From the NCBI GenBank assembly GCA_002813285.1, contig PHTZ01000001.1:124001-188000 (forward strand): a stretch of DNA of 64,000 nt. Direction: 5' to 3'. A program made the translations under genes and the position numbers. Position 1 is the first letter of the stretch, and each line of letters begins with the position of its first letter. This DNA is from Flavobacteriaceae bacterium MAR_2009_75. GTDB lineage: Bacteria; Bacteroidota; Bacteroidia; Flavobacteriales; Flavobacteriaceae. This document shows, piece after piece, positions 28,299-37,275 of this stretch. Below the pieces are notes generated by a model, which was given only the letters and a program-made list of their open reading frames with translations, was not told the DNA's origin and did no database searches.

Positions 28299-28898
28299 TT
28301 AAGACAAATCAGAACTGATCAGCTTTAAAAACTCATTTCTAGTCTCTATTTTTTCAAATTGTCCTCTGAAACCCGATGTAGTAGTGACCGAATTCTGTTT
28401 TTGAACCCCTCGCATCATCATGCACATGTGGGATGCCTCAATAACCACGGCCACCCCTTGAGGCTTTAATGTATTATTGATACATTCGAGAATATCGTGG
28501 GTCAACCGCTCTTGTACCTGTAATCTACGTGCAAAAACATCGACTACCCTAGGTATTTTACTTAGCCCTACAATATGTCCGTTAGGTATGTAGGCCACAT
28601 GGGCCTTACCAAAAAAGGGCAACATATGGTGCTCGCATAATGAATAGAGCTCAATATCTTTGATAATGACCATGTCATCATAGTCCTCTTTGAACATGGC
28701 TCCTTTAAGTATCTCTACTGCATCTTGTTTATAGCCTTGCGTTAAGAAAAGCATGGCCTTTGCTGCCCGTTCAGGAGTTTTTATCAACCCTTCTCGGGAA
28801 ACATCCTCCCCTATTTCACTTATGATTTTTGAATAACGGTCTTTAACTTCCGTAGTAACTTCAAGGTTGTATTCTTCTAAATTTCTATAAGGGGCCAT
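28299..28898 (-). CDS. folE: GTP cyclohydrolase I
   Basis: Zinc enzyme converting GTP to 7,8-dihydroneopterin triphosphate, the entry to folate (and other pterins). The 199 residues contain zinc ligands C88 and H91 in [10 protein letters not shown] and C159 in [10 protein letters not shown]. The GTP-binding and catalytic segments [24 protein letters not shown] and [10 protein letters not shown] are also present. It is the canonical short bacterial FolE. The gene is divergent from lolD with 172 bases between; it is not in an operon with other folate genes here. Confidence 0.96.
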   Translation of the reverse strand: MAPYRNLEEYNLEVTTEVKDRYSKIISEIGEDVSREGLIKTPERAAKAMLFLTQGYKQDAVEILKGAMFKEDYDDMVIIKDIELYSLCEHHMLPFFGKAHVAYIPNGHIVGLSKIPRVVDVFARRLQVQERLTHDILECINNTLKPQGVAVVIEASHMCMMMRGVQKQNSVTTTSGFRGQFEKIETRNEFLKLISSDLS

Positions 28899-29070
28899 AT
28901 TAAATGGATTTGTTAATCAATAGTATCAAACAAAAGTAAACCAATTGATTCAATTGCTTTTCTCAATAAATTTGCAAATTTAGGGTTTTCGAATACTTTG
29001 TTCGCCTAATATCAAATTTCCTTACTTTTACAGGGCAAAAGGGGCGATAAATTGCTTAAAAAATGAATCT

Positions 29071-29748
29071 ATGATCAAAACTTCGAATATTCAGAAGTTT
29101 TATGGAGACCTGCAAGTACTGAAAGGGGTTGACCTGCATATAAAAAAGGAAGAAATTATATCGATAGTTGGTGCTTCTGGGGCCGGTAAAACGACCCTGC
29201 TCCAGATTTTAGGAACCTTGGACACCCAAAGCAACCCGAACGAGAGTGAACTTCTGATAAATGGAACGGAGGTAACCCAATTAACTGAAAAGCAATTGGC
29301 CAAATTTCGTAACGAGCATATTGGCTTTATATTCCAGTTTCATCAACTACTACCAGAATTTACCGCGCTTGAAAATGTTTGTATGCCTGCCTTTATTAAA
29401 AACACACCTAAGGCCCAGGCAGAAAAGAGAGCAAAAGAACTTTTAGATTTTTTAGGGCTCTCGTCACGCTATAATCATAAACCCACTGAACTATCAGGTG
29501 GAGAACAGCAAAGGGTGGCCGTTGCACGTGCGCTTATTAATGAACCCTCGATTGTTTTCGCTGATGAACCTAGTGGCAACCTTGACTCTGAAAGCGCTGA
29601 CAACCTGCATAAATTATTTTTTGATTTACGTGATCAATTTGGCCAGACGTTCGTAATCGTCACCCACAATCAACAATTAGCTGATATGGCCGACCGAAAA
29701 TTGACCATGGTCGATGGTCTTATAGTTACCAAAGAAGTTGTCGCTTAA
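29071..29748 (+). CDS. lolD: LolD-type ABC transporter ATP-binding protein
   Basis: A 225-residue ATPase of the MacB/LolD group, which powers release of lipoproteins from the inner membrane to LolA. It has Walker [10 protein letters not shown] (34-42), the Q-loop region [18 protein letters not shown], signature [15 protein letters not shown], Walker [13 protein letters not shown] and the H-loop IVTHN. The [16 protein letters not shown] segment is typical for LolD. No permease gene (LolC/E) is adjacent; in Bacteroidota these are commonly elsewhere. It is followed 14 bases later by a CPBP protease gene. Confidence 0.9.
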   Translation: MIKTSNIQKFYGDLQVLKGVDLHIKKEEIISIVGASGAGKTTLLQILGTLDTQSNPNESELLINGTEVTQLTEKQLAKFRNEHIGFIFQFHQLLPEFTALENVCMPAFIKNTPKAQAEKRAKELLDFLGLSSRYNHKPTELSGGEQQRVAVARALINEPSIVFADEPSGNLDSESADNLHKLFFDLRDQFGQTFVIVTHNQQLADMADRKLTMVDGLIVTKEVVA

Positions 29749-29762
29749 TTACGATATTGCCT

Positions 29763-30317
29763 ATGTTAAAAAGTGTTTTTATTTTTTTGAAAAACCCTAT
29801 ATATCAAGAAGATAAAAACAAAGACTTCAACTATCGATATAGAATATTATTTCAGCTTTTACTTTATTCTCTATTGATCAGTTATACCTTAGGGTTATTA
29901 AATCAAGGCCTTGATTCCGCTTTTGATTTAGATATAGGTAAACATGCCAGTGAAGAATTTTTAAAAGGCTCGCCTTGGTTACTTTTTCTTATGGCCGTAA
30001 TCCTAGCTCCTTTATTTGAAGAGTTTTTCTTTAGAGGACCATTAATCTTCTTTAAGAACAAGAGCTTTTTCCCGTATGCCTTTTATCTGCTTACCCTAAT
30101 ATTTGCGTTTTATCATATTTTAAATTTCAAATTCACCCCTACTACCCTTTGGCTTTCACCTTTATTGGTAGCCCCTCAGCTCTGTATAGGTGTATTTTTG
30201 GGTTACATAAGAGTTCGCTTTGGATTAGTTTGGTCAATCACCTTACATGCTGCTTACAATCTAATTTTGATAGGCCCATTCATGTTATTTAAATTTTTAG
30301 ACCTGCCCATAAAATGA
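29763..30317 (+). CDS. CPBP-family intramembrane glutamic protease
   Basis: A 184-residue membrane protein of the CPBP (CAAX protease and bacteriocin-processing) family. It has five to six hydrophobic segments. The catalytic motifs are EEFFFR at 86-91, FAFYH at 114-118 and HAAYN near 167-171, so the three expected sites (E, H, H/N) are intact. The bacterial substrates are mostly unknown. A TTG at 29757 would extend it by two residues; the ATG at 29763 is chosen. It overlaps the next gene by four bases. Confidence 0.88.
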   Translation: MLKSVFIFLKNPIYQEDKNKDFNYRYRILFQLLLYSLLISYTLGLLNQGLDSAFDLDIGKHASEEFLKGSPWLLFLMAVILAPLFEEFFFRGPLIFFKNKSFFPYAFYLLTLIFAFYHILNFKFTPTTLWLSPLLVAPQLCIGVFLGYIRVRFGLVWSITLHAAYNLILIGPFMLFKFLDLPIK

Positions 30318-31078
30318 AGCATTCAGAACTCAAAGATTTTTTAGATGCCAAGGTATTGCAATACGAGAACCCCAAGTTTTTAGATTCAGACCCCATTCAA
30401 ATCCCCCATAAATTCACTAAAAAAGAGGATATTGAAATCAGCGCCTTTCTAACGGCCACTATTGCCTGGGGAAACAGAAAGAGTATTATTACAAATGCCA
30501 ATCGTCTGATGGAATTGATGGATAGTTCTCCCTATGATTTTATAATGCAACATGAAGAAAAAGACATAGACCAACTACAGTCTTTTGTGCATCGAACCTT
30601 CAACGATCAAGACTTAGGCTATTTTGTTTTAAGCTTGAGAAATATCTATCGAGAAAAAGGTGGTTTAGAAAAAGTTTTTGCGCAAAATTCAGATAAAATA
30701 GGCCTGCAAGAGTCCATTTCCAATTTTAAGAAGGTTTTCTTTGAGCTGCCCCATCCACTTCGAACCACTAAACATGTTAGCGACCCCCTTAAAGGTTCAG
30801 CAGCGAAAAGAATAAATATGTTTTTACGGTGGATGGTACGACCGAACATTACCCAAGTAGATTTTGGACTGTGGAAAAGCATACACCCCAGTCAACTCTC
30901 ATGCCCATTGGATGTGCATTCAGGAAATGTCGCACGTAAGCTCAAACTGCTCCAACGAAAACAAAATGATGCCAAGGCTTTGGCCGAACTCGATAAAAGT
31001 CTTAGAAGATTCGACCCTAACGATCCCGTAAAGTATGATTTTGCGTTATTCGGACTTGGGGTTTTTGAAAAATTTTAA
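30314..31078 (+). CDS. TIGR02757/DUF2400 family protein
   Basis: A 254-residue cytoplasmic protein of the TIGR02757 (DUF2400) family. It shows PIQIPHKFTKKEDIEISAFLTATIAWGNRKSII near the N-terminus, GSAAKRINMFLRWMVRP in the middle and PLDVHSGNVARKLKLLQRKQND followed by RRFDPNDPVKYDFALFGLGV at the end. The C-terminal pattern is reminiscent of helix-hairpin-helix proteins, but no activity is established. The ATG overlaps the CPBP stop (ATGA), so lolD, the protease and this gene form one operon. Confidence 0.88.
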   Translation: MKHSELKDFLDAKVLQYENPKFLDSDPIQIPHKFTKKEDIEISAFLTATIAWGNRKSIITNANRLMELMDSSPYDFIMQHEEKDIDQLQSFVHRTFNDQDLGYFVLSLRNIYREKGGLEKVFAQNSDKIGLQESISNFKKVFFELPHPLRTTKHVSDPLKGSAAKRINMFLRWMVRPNITQVDFGLWKSIHPSQLSCPLDVHSGNVARKLKLLQRKQNDAKALAELDKSLRRFDPNDPVKYDFALFGLGVFEKF

Positions 31079-31147
31079 TCGTATTTTAACCGTTCTTGAC
31101 ATTATTCTGACGTTAATACCGCTTCATATTACAACTATGTAGAAATC

Positions 31148-31550
31148 ATGAACATGACAAAAGAAATTATAGAGCCATTTGATATTGTAGGTATAGAGTT
31201 CAGAACATAAAATATCGATATATAAGTCATTAAGGATATTGGTGATTTTTGGAATATTTTTATGAATAAGGAAGTATTTAACAAAACACTATTTAAAACA
31301 AGTGACCCCATAAATGCACTTTACAGGGAATATGTGGGCGACCACAACCAACTCTATGCTACTATGGGTTGCCGAGTTGAAAGGGTAATTTCGTTTTCTG
31401 AGGGTATGGTTTCAAAAAATATCGAGGACGGTACTTATTTGAAGTCCAGGGCAAAGGGAAACATACTTCAAGGTAAAGGAGTACAATCTCTGGGGATGCC
31501 TCCTAATAAGTGTCAATAAAAACCCATACAATTTTGAAGTTCGTATATTT
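31148..31550 (+). pseudogene. Decayed GyrI-like (AraC effector-binding domain) gene
   Basis: Translating from ATG 31148 gives the start of a GyrI-like domain (IIEPFDIVGIEFRT), then in-frame TAA at 31208 and 31223. The same frame then continues with VIKDIGDFWNIFM and a long matching stretch through GDHNQLYATMGCRVERV and FSEGMVSKNIEDGTYLKSRAKGN. Near 31481-31491 the match moves to the +1 frame, which reads a tryptophan, SVNKNPYNFEVRIF and then past the domain's expected end. Two stops plus one frameshift mark it as a pseudogene. Intact members are small-molecule-binding proteins. An 85-residue frame (31262-31519) survives within it but is not a complete domain. Confidence 0.75.
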
Positions 31551-32247
31551 TTTTTCAGTTCCTATCTCCATAGCGATTCTAACTGCTTGTAATAGTGGAA
31601 AGTTGAGTGCTACCAATGAGGTTGTGTTTAGCGAAGTAGATGGAATTTTGGCTGTCGAAGCAGAATCATTTTACAAACAAGAAAAAGATTCAGTTCGCAA
31701 ATGGTATGTAGTAGATGGCACTAAATATCCGAATGTAGGCCGAGATGATGACCAAACAGGTCCGACCCTGAGTAGCGGTGGCACGCATCTCGAAATTTTA
31801 CCTGACACCCGTGTCACTCATGATGATAAGTTGATCGTGGGTGAAAACTTTAGCAATGATCCCGGCAAAATGGGGATACTGTATTATAAAGTGAATTTTA
31901 GTACTCTAGGAAGGTATTACGTATGGGTAAGAGCGCATAGCATTGGCAGTGAAGATAATGGTATTCATGTAGGCTTAAATGGAAAATGGCCTGAATCTGG
32001 CCAGCGCATGCAATGGTGTGATGGTAAGGGAGAATGGCGTTGGGAAAGTAAACAGCGAACAGAAGCGCTACACTGTGGTGAACCTTGGAAAATCTATTTG
32101 GACATTGACAAAATAGGTAATCATGAGATTATGTTCAGTATGCGTGAAGATGGTTTCGAATTTGACAAGTTTGTTATGGTCAAAGACACGATATACAAAC
32201 CCCTCAATACCGGCCCAAAGCAACGAATACTAAGCAAAAAAAATTGA
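31510..32247 (+). CDS. Lipoprotein with carbohydrate-binding-like beta-sandwich
   Basis: A 245-residue predicted lipoprotein: signal with lipobox SIAILTAC (cysteine near 27). A single beta-sandwich domain follows, starting at ILAVEAESFYKQ with YVWVRAHSIGSEDNGIHVGLNG, WCDGKGEWRWES and MREDGFEFDKFVM. These features resemble the module at the C-terminus of GH115 glucuronidases and many marine polysaccharide enzymes. It may therefore bind glycans at the cell surface; this is inference. No ATG precedes the lipobox: the start must be GTG 31510 or TTG 31534, and both lie inside the end of the pseudogene upstream, which suggests the original 5' region was disturbed. Confidence 0.75.
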   Translation: MSIKTHTILKFVYFFSVPISIAILTACNSGKLSATNEVVFSEVDGILAVEAESFYKQEKDSVRKWYVVDGTKYPNVGRDDDQTGPTLSSGGTHLEILPDTRVTHDDKLIVGENFSNDPGKMGILYYKVNFSTLGRYYVWVRAHSIGSEDNGIHVGLNGKWPESGQRMQWCDGKGEWRWESKQRTEALHCGEPWKIYLDIDKIGNHEIMFSMREDGFEFDKFVMVKDTIYKPLNTGPKQRILSKKN

Positions 32248-32367
32248 TTTAGATATACTTACTTTTCAAAATTCAGTTATACAGTCAAAAAACTTAAGAA
32301 TCTAGAATTCTACTGCACATTTCATTCAATTTTTTTTCAACTTTACATCAATATAAAAATTGATTGT

Positions 32368-33129
32368 ATGAGTACGACAAAAATAGCGGTAATTACAGGT
32401 GGCAGTAGAGGTCTCGGGCGCGACATGGCACTTAAAATTGCCGAAAAAGAAATTGATATTGTTTTCACTTATCATTCTAACATAGATGCGGCCAACGAAG
32501 TGGTCAAGACTATAGAAAATATAGGGCGAAAAGCTAAGGCCTTTCAATTAGACACCAGTAACATCAAAGAGTTTGATAGCTTCTATCAAAAGCTAACGAC
32601 CTATTTAATCAATGATTACGGCACAGACCATTTTGATTTCTTGATAAACAATGCCGGTACAGGCATTTACAAACCTTTTACCGAAACTACCGAAGACGAC
32701 TTTGACGATATGCTGAACATTCACCTCAAGGGGGTGTATTTTTTATCACAAAAGGCTATACCTTATTTAAACGAAGGTGGGCGTATCATAAATATTTCTT
32801 CGGGATTGGCCCGATTTTCATTACCGAACTCGTCGGCCTATGCCTCTGCAAAAGGTGGTGTAGAAGTTTTTACACGGTACTTGGCAAAAGAATTGGCCTC
32901 TAAAAAAATTACAGCAAATGTAGTGGCCCCCGGGGCGGTAGGAACCGATTTTGGTGGCGGAGAAAACAGAACCAATGAGAAAAAAGTAAATATCATATCA
33001 AATCTGACCGCTTTAGGTCGTGTTGGCGAACCGGAAGATTTAGGTGGTGTTGTCGCTTTCTTATGTACCGAAGAAGCACGATGGATCAATGGCCAACGCA
33101 TTGAAGTGTCAGGCGGTATATTCTTATAA
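32368..33129 (+). CDS. SDR-family oxidoreductase (3-oxoacyl-ACP reductase-like)
   Basis: A 253-residue classical short-chain dehydrogenase. The cofactor motif is TGGSRGLGRD (11-20), with NNAGTG and the catalytic SSAYASAKGG carrying tyrosine and lysine. Its C-terminus (GRVGEPEDLGGVVAFLCTEEARWINGQRIEVSGG) is standard. The insertion KLTTYLINDYGTDHFDFLINNAG is longer than usual. Substrate is unknown; NADP preference is plausible from the RGLGR arginine pattern. It begins a three-gene operon (next gene 9 bases later). Confidence 0.88.
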   Translation: MSTTKIAVITGGSRGLGRDMALKIAEKEIDIVFTYHSNIDAANEVVKTIENIGRKAKAFQLDTSNIKEFDSFYQKLTTYLINDYGTDHFDFLINNAGTGIYKPFTETTEDDFDDMLNIHLKGVYFLSQKAIPYLNEGGRIINISSGLARFSLPNSSAYASAKGGVEVFTRYLAKELASKKITANVVAPGAVGTDFGGGENRTNEKKVNIISNLTALGRVGEPEDLGGVVAFLCTEEARWINGQRIEVSGGIFL

Positions 33130-33138
33130 TTTGTTGAA

Positions 33139-33870
33139 ATGAAAATTGCTCTTGCGCAAATGCGGCCGATAAGGGGAAATATTGAAAAAAATATTGACCT
33201 TCATAAACGCTTTATTGCTTTAGCCATTGAAAACGAAGCAGATGCTGTCTTTTTCCCAGAACTTTCAATAACAGGTTACGAACCAACACTTGCCGATGAA
33301 TTGAAGATTGGCCTTTCAGATAAATTAGTTTCTGATTTTCAAAAATTTATCAATTCTAATCAGATGGTTGTCGGATTGGGAGCGCCTCTAGAATTCAAAA
33401 AGGGTTTATTTATTTCAATGCTTATTTTCCAACCCGATAGGCCCCTGGAGACCTATTGCAAACAACAATTACATGACGATGAAAAGCCTTATTTTAGTGA
33501 AGGTACTTCCGCAAAAATCTTAGACCTAAAAGATAGAAAAATTGGTCTGGCCATTTGCTATGAAAGCCTTAAAGAATCTCGTCTTAACCAGAATTTAGAT
33601 TTAGGGGCCAATTTGTATTTGGCCAGTGTCGCCAAATCTCAAAAAGGTATAGAAAATGCCTGTTCTTATTTCCCTGAAAAAGCTAAAGCGAATAAAATTC
33701 CGATTCTATTGGTGAACAGCATTGGACACTGTGACGACTTCGAAAGTGCAGGACAGTCCGCTATTTGGAACAGTGAGGGAAAATTGATTGCCCAGTTGCC
33801 CAAAATACAAGAAGGTCTGTTGATATACGACACCACAAGAGATTCAGCACAAATTAAGCTTTTTCCCTAA
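33139..33870 (+). CDS. Carbon-nitrogen hydrolase (nitrilase superfamily)
   Basis: A 243-residue amidohydrolase with the complete Glu-Lys-Cys triad: E41 in FFPELSITGYEP, K108 in TYCKQQLHDDE and C140 in GLAICYESL. The family hydrolyses amides, nitriles or carbamoyl compounds, for example omega-amides, N-carbamoyl amino acids or deaminated glutathione. The present sequence gives no clear choice. It lacks a signal peptide and is cytoplasmic. It is the second gene of an operon with the SDR upstream (9 bases) and a small protein downstream (2 bases). Confidence 0.88.
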   Translation: MKIALAQMRPIRGNIEKNIDLHKRFIALAIENEADAVFFPELSITGYEPTLADELKIGLSDKLVSDFQKFINSNQMVVGLGAPLEFKKGLFISMLIFQPDRPLETYCKQQLHDDEKPYFSEGTSAKILDLKDRKIGLAICYESLKESRLNQNLDLGANLYLASVAKSQKGIENACSYFPEKAKANKIPILLVNSIGHCDDFESAGQSAIWNSEGKLIAQLPKIQEGLLIYDTTRDSAQIKLFP

Positions 33871-33872
33871 TT

Positions 33873-34208
33873 ATGAATTATAACGATAAAAAGTTCAGAC
33901 CGATTAGTAATACTGATAACGGAGAAACCTCGGAAGAAACTCTATTTCATTATCAACAAGAAGGTAATATTCTCTATTGCGATTACTCGGGAGGTCAAAT
34001 ACAAAAAGGGCATTTGATAGGTAAGGTAGACGAAAAAGGCCGTATCGATATGCGATACCATCAGATTAACCAAAATGGTGACCTTATGACGGGTATTTGT
34101 CATTCTGTACCAGAAATACTAACTAATGGAAGAATTCGTCTTCACGAAAATTGGCAATGGACATCTGGTGATAAATCTACCGGCCACTCGATTATCGAAG
34201 AAATCTGA
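33873..34208 (+). CDS. Small beta-rich protein of unknown function
   Basis: A 111-residue protein without signal peptide. It has alternating strands (HYQQEGNILYCDYSGGQIQKGHLIGKVDEKGRIDMRYHQIN, then NGRIRLHENWQWTSGDKSTGHSIIEE) like a small antiparallel barrel. Similar short proteins are sometimes labelled N-acetylglutamate synthase in databases, but nothing resembling a GNAT acetyltransferase is visible here and I do not support that name. It is the last gene of the operon, two bases after the C-N hydrolase. Confidence 0.75.
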   Translation: MNYNDKKFRPISNTDNGETSEETLFHYQQEGNILYCDYSGGQIQKGHLIGKVDEKGRIDMRYHQINQNGDLMTGICHSVPEILTNGRIRLHENWQWTSGDKSTGHSIIEEI

Positions 34209-34360
34209 TAACCTCTGACTACCAAAGTTCGGAAACCTTTAACACTATTTCAAAGTGTATCTGACCTTCAACCTTTAATTTCGAAATATATTTAAACGAA
34301 AATAACTGCTGAAATTTCAAATTTAACCCGTATTTCAGAAGTATAAATTTATTGCGATTT

Positions 34361-35356
34361 ATGTCTCAAAAAACTTTTAAAGCGCTAATTGTTGAAGAAC
34401 AGGGCGATTCCTTTACAAGAAGTATTCAAATGAAATCGTTGAAGGACCTGCCTGACAACGATATGTTGGTTCAAGTTCACTATTCTTCTCTCAACTATAA
34501 AGATGCGCTATCGGCAACAGGCAACAAAGGTGTAACCAGAAAATATCCACACACCCCGGGCATAGATGCCGTAGGTATCGTAGTTGATACCAAATCTGAT
34601 ACTTTTAGCGTCGGAGATAAAGTTATCGTTACCAGTTTTGATTTAGGGATGAATACTGATGGCGGATTTGGCCAATATATTAAAGTACCCGAAGATTGGG
34701 CCCTTTTGCTACCGGACAACTTAAGCATGAAAGAAGCTATGATTATTGGCACAGCTGGTTTGACGGCAGGTATGTCGGTTCTTAAGTTAAATGAAATAGT
34801 CAAACCCGGAAAGGGCGAAATTATAGTTTCTGGAGCTACTGGTGGCGTGGGTGCTATGAGTATAGCACTACTAAAAAAACTTGGTTACAAAATTGCCGCC
34901 ATAACGGGAAAAGATTCAGAACATGATTTTCTACGTCAATTGGGTGCAGACCGAATTATTTCACGACAAGAATTCGAAAATATGGATGACAAACCTATCT
35001 TAAAATCCGAATTTGCGGGTGCAATCGATACGGTAGGTGGCGTAATTCTTGAAAACATCATAAAATCAGTGAAACCCATGGGCGCAGTTACATGTTGTGG
35101 CAACGTGGCTTCACCTAAATTAAACTTAACGGTATTCCCATTTATTCTTAGAGGCATCACCTTAATTGGTATTGACTCTCAAAACTACCCCATGTGGCTT
35201 AGAGAAAAGGTCTGGCTCAAATTGGCCAATGAATGGAAGCCCGATAATCTTGAGGATGCAAGCAAAGAAATAACCCTTGACGAATTAAATGAGAAAATAG
35301 ATTTAATATTAGAGGGTAGGTTAAAAGGTAGAACCGTCGTAAACCTACAGGCTTAG
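34361..35356 (+). CDS. AcuI/YhdH-type zinc-independent quinone oxidoreductase-like reductase
   Basis: A 331-residue medium-chain dehydrogenase/reductase of the YhdH/YhfP (AcuI) group, NADPH-dependent; AcuI reduces acryloyl-CoA to propionyl-CoA in organisms that use DMSP or 3-hydroxypropionate. Motifs are VHYSSLNYKDALSATGNKG (39-57), GIDAVGIVVD, the cofactor loop SGATGGVGAMSIALLKKLGY and GIDSQNYPMWLREKVW. The zinc-binding cysteines are absent, as expected. A TTG at 34352 is in frame, but the ATG at 34361 is the natural start. It is monocistronic. Confidence 0.88.
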   Translation: MSQKTFKALIVEEQGDSFTRSIQMKSLKDLPDNDMLVQVHYSSLNYKDALSATGNKGVTRKYPHTPGIDAVGIVVDTKSDTFSVGDKVIVTSFDLGMNTDGGFGQYIKVPEDWALLLPDNLSMKEAMIIGTAGLTAGMSVLKLNEIVKPGKGEIIVSGATGGVGAMSIALLKKLGYKIAAITGKDSEHDFLRQLGADRIISRQEFENMDDKPILKSEFAGAIDTVGGVILENIIKSVKPMGAVTCCGNVASPKLNLTVFPFILRGITLIGIDSQNYPMWLREKVWLKLANEWKPDNLEDASKEITLDELNEKIDLILEGRLKGRTVVNLQA

Positions 35357-35408
35357 TTTTGCCGTTTGGTTGATTTTCTATATTTTATGTAGATAAATTC
35401 CACAAATT

Positions 35409-36050
35409 ATGAATACCCAGGTGGATGCCTATTTAGAGAATATTTCGAGTTGGAAGCCCGAATTGGAACTTCTAAGAAAAATGGCTTTGGAATGTGGCCT
35501 GGAAGAAAGGTTGAAATGGGGAGTGCCCTGCTACACTATTAACAACGGCAATGTTCTTTTACTTGGCAACTTCAAGCAATTCTGCAATATCAGTTTCTTT
35601 AAAGGTAGCCTTCTAAATGATCCAATGGGCATTCTTGAAAAGGCCGGTGAAAACTCACGAATCGCAAGAATAATAAAATTTACCCATGTTCAAGAAATCG
35701 ATAAGCAATGGGATGTTCTGAAGTCCTATATTTTTGAAGCTATTGAGGTTGAAAAAGCAGGATTGAAAGTTCAACCAACAAAAAAAGATAAAACAGATTT
35801 TGTAGCGGAACTGCAAGAAAAGCTGAATACAGACCCTAAATTTAAGGAAGCCTTCAATAACCTTACCCCAGGTCGACAGAGAGGCTATAACATCTATTTT
35901 TCCGGTGCCAAACAAGCCAAGACACGAGAAGCGAGAATAGACAAGTATACCGATAGAATTTTAAACGGTAAGGGCTTTCATGATTGTGTTTGCGGACTGT
36001 CTAAAAAAATGCCCATCTGCGATGGTTCGCATAAGCAGTTAGATGGTTGA
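35409..36050 (+). CDS. DUF1801/YdeI-like protein with C-terminal CDGSH iron-sulfur motif
   Basis: A 213-residue two-part protein. Residues 1-125 are a DUF1801-like domain (ISSWKPELELLRKMALECGLEERLKWGVPCYTINNG), 130-190 the YdeI/OmdA-like helical region (TPGRQRGYNIYFSGAKQAKTREARIDKY). The last 21 residues carry C193, C195, C204 and H208 with the exact spacing C-x-C-x2-S-x3-P-x-C-D-G-S-H of CDGSH [2Fe-2S] proteins such as mitoNEET. Such an added metal site suggests redox sensing, or transfer of a cluster, but the function of the DUF1801 part is unknown. It converges on the fasciclin gene. Confidence 0.85.
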   Translation: MNTQVDAYLENISSWKPELELLRKMALECGLEERLKWGVPCYTINNGNVLLLGNFKQFCNISFFKGSLLNDPMGILEKAGENSRIARIIKFTHVQEIDKQWDVLKSYIFEAIEVEKAGLKVQPTKKDKTDFVAELQEKLNTDPKFKEAFNNLTPGRQRGYNIYFSGAKQAKTREARIDKYTDRILNGKGFHDCVCGLSKKMPICDGSHKQLDG

Positions 36051-36066
36051 AAGTGCTATAATTAGA

Positions 36067-37200
36067 CTATTCGACAAAATCGAGCACTTTTTGAGGTAAC
36101 AATATCTTGTCGATAATATGTACCGTACCGTTCGATGCTTCTATATCTTTAAGAACGAATTTTGCCCTAATTTCAGAGGCATCCTTGATTACAAACACAT
36201 CATTTTCAATCACCAACTCAATCGAATCGTTAGGTAAGATCGTTGTTATGGTGCCCTCTTCAAAATTCGATGAAGTAATATTCTCATTCGCCAAATGACC
36301 CAGAAGAATTTCGTTCAGCACCTGAAGTTCCAGAAAATTTTGAAAATCATCAAAACTGTTATAAGAATCACCTAAGATTTCGAAAAGTAGTTCAACCGCT
36401 TCATTGTTGGGAGCAAAAACCGTGAACAGACCATCACCTTCAATAGTACCAAACGAATCTGCCTTTAAAAAAGCCTGTTCAAACTGTTCAAGTTCTTCAT
36501 TATCCGTGATGATTTCTACGATTGTTGGTTTTGGAAACAAGGTATTTAAAACCGATTCTGGCAACAACACCTTGTCTATACCGTGAACTACCCCATTGGA
36601 AACCTCATTATCTGCCTGAATCACTAACGCCTGTATATTTTGTGTTTCATTTTGAATGAATACGCCCATATCGACCAACACATTTAGTACACCAGACTGC
36701 GTAGATGTTAGCTCTGCTCCATCCATAAGGGCATTCTCAAGTAGTAGATTATCTTCTAAAATGTGATATTTCAGTATTTCGTTCAACAGCTCTATTTCAG
36801 CATCTTCATCGAAATCTGCCAAAGTCGAAAAATCCGTTAGAGATTTAAAGAAGCCTTCAAAAGCGGTATCGGTCGGGGCAAAAACAGTAATATTATCCTC
36901 ATCAGAAAGAATATCTGAGATACTACTGTCCGCAGTTTCTAAAGCAGATTTTAAAATGCTATAATCTTCGGAAGACATTATATATTCAAGTGCAGTGGGT
37001 GCCAACTCCTCTTCGGTATCCGGTACTACGACTTCCTCTTTACCCTCCTCCTCTTCTTGCTCAGGGGAATCGATAACTTCTTCGTTACGGTCAATAGCAT
37101 CTCCGTTATCACTCGAGCAGCCAAATAGTAAACTAAACGATATGCATAACAGGAGCTGAAGGTTTAATTTAAAGACACGTTTCATAGGTTTCATTTTCAA
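36067..37200 (-). CDS. Surface lipoprotein with two fasciclin (FAS1) domains
   Basis: A 377-residue lipoprotein: signal with lipobox LLFGCSS (cysteine near 28), an acidic and proline-containing linker (EEEEGKEEVVVPDTEEE), then two FAS1 domains. The first (about 70-210) has ILSDEDNITVFAPTDTAFE and ends with VSNGVVHGIDKVLLPE. The second (about 220-377) has FTVFAPNNEAVELL and ends with ASNGTVHIIDKILLP. FAS1 domains mediate cell adhesion or binding to surface glycans. It probably sits on the cell surface. It is transcribed leftward toward the CDGSH gene and has no operon partner. Confidence 0.92.
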   Translation of the reverse strand: MKMKPMKRVFKLNLQLLLCISFSLLFGCSSDNGDAIDRNEEVIDSPEQEEEEGKEEVVVPDTEEELAPTALEYIMSSEDYSILKSALETADSSISDILSDEDNITVFAPTDTAFEGFFKSLTDFSTLADFDEDAEIELLNEILKYHILEDNLLLENALMDGAELTSTQSGVLNVLVDMGVFIQNETQNIQALVIQADNEVSNGVVHGIDKVLLPESVLNTLFPKPTIVEIITDNEELEQFEQAFLKADSFGTIEGDGLFTVFAPNNEAVELLFEILGDSYNSFDDFQNFLELQVLNEILLGHLANENITSSNFEEGTITTILPNDSIELVIENDVFVIKDASEIRAKFVLKDIEASNGTVHIIDKILLPQKVLDFVE

Positions 37201-37275
37201 GTTCTAACAAGCAATAATATAGGGCAATTCACCCACAAACAATCGAAACATCCAAATATAAGTAAGATATCGAGC

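Noticed and set aside
33873-34208. Naming the 111-residue protein an N-acetylglutamate synthase
   Set aside because: No GNAT motif or acetyl-CoA loop is visible; the label appears to be inherited database naming.
36049-36091. AAAGTGCT/AGCACTTT pair between the converging CDGSH and fasciclin genes as a terminator
   Set aside because: The loop is about 25 bases and the right arm lies in fasciclin coding sequence; the T-run is short.
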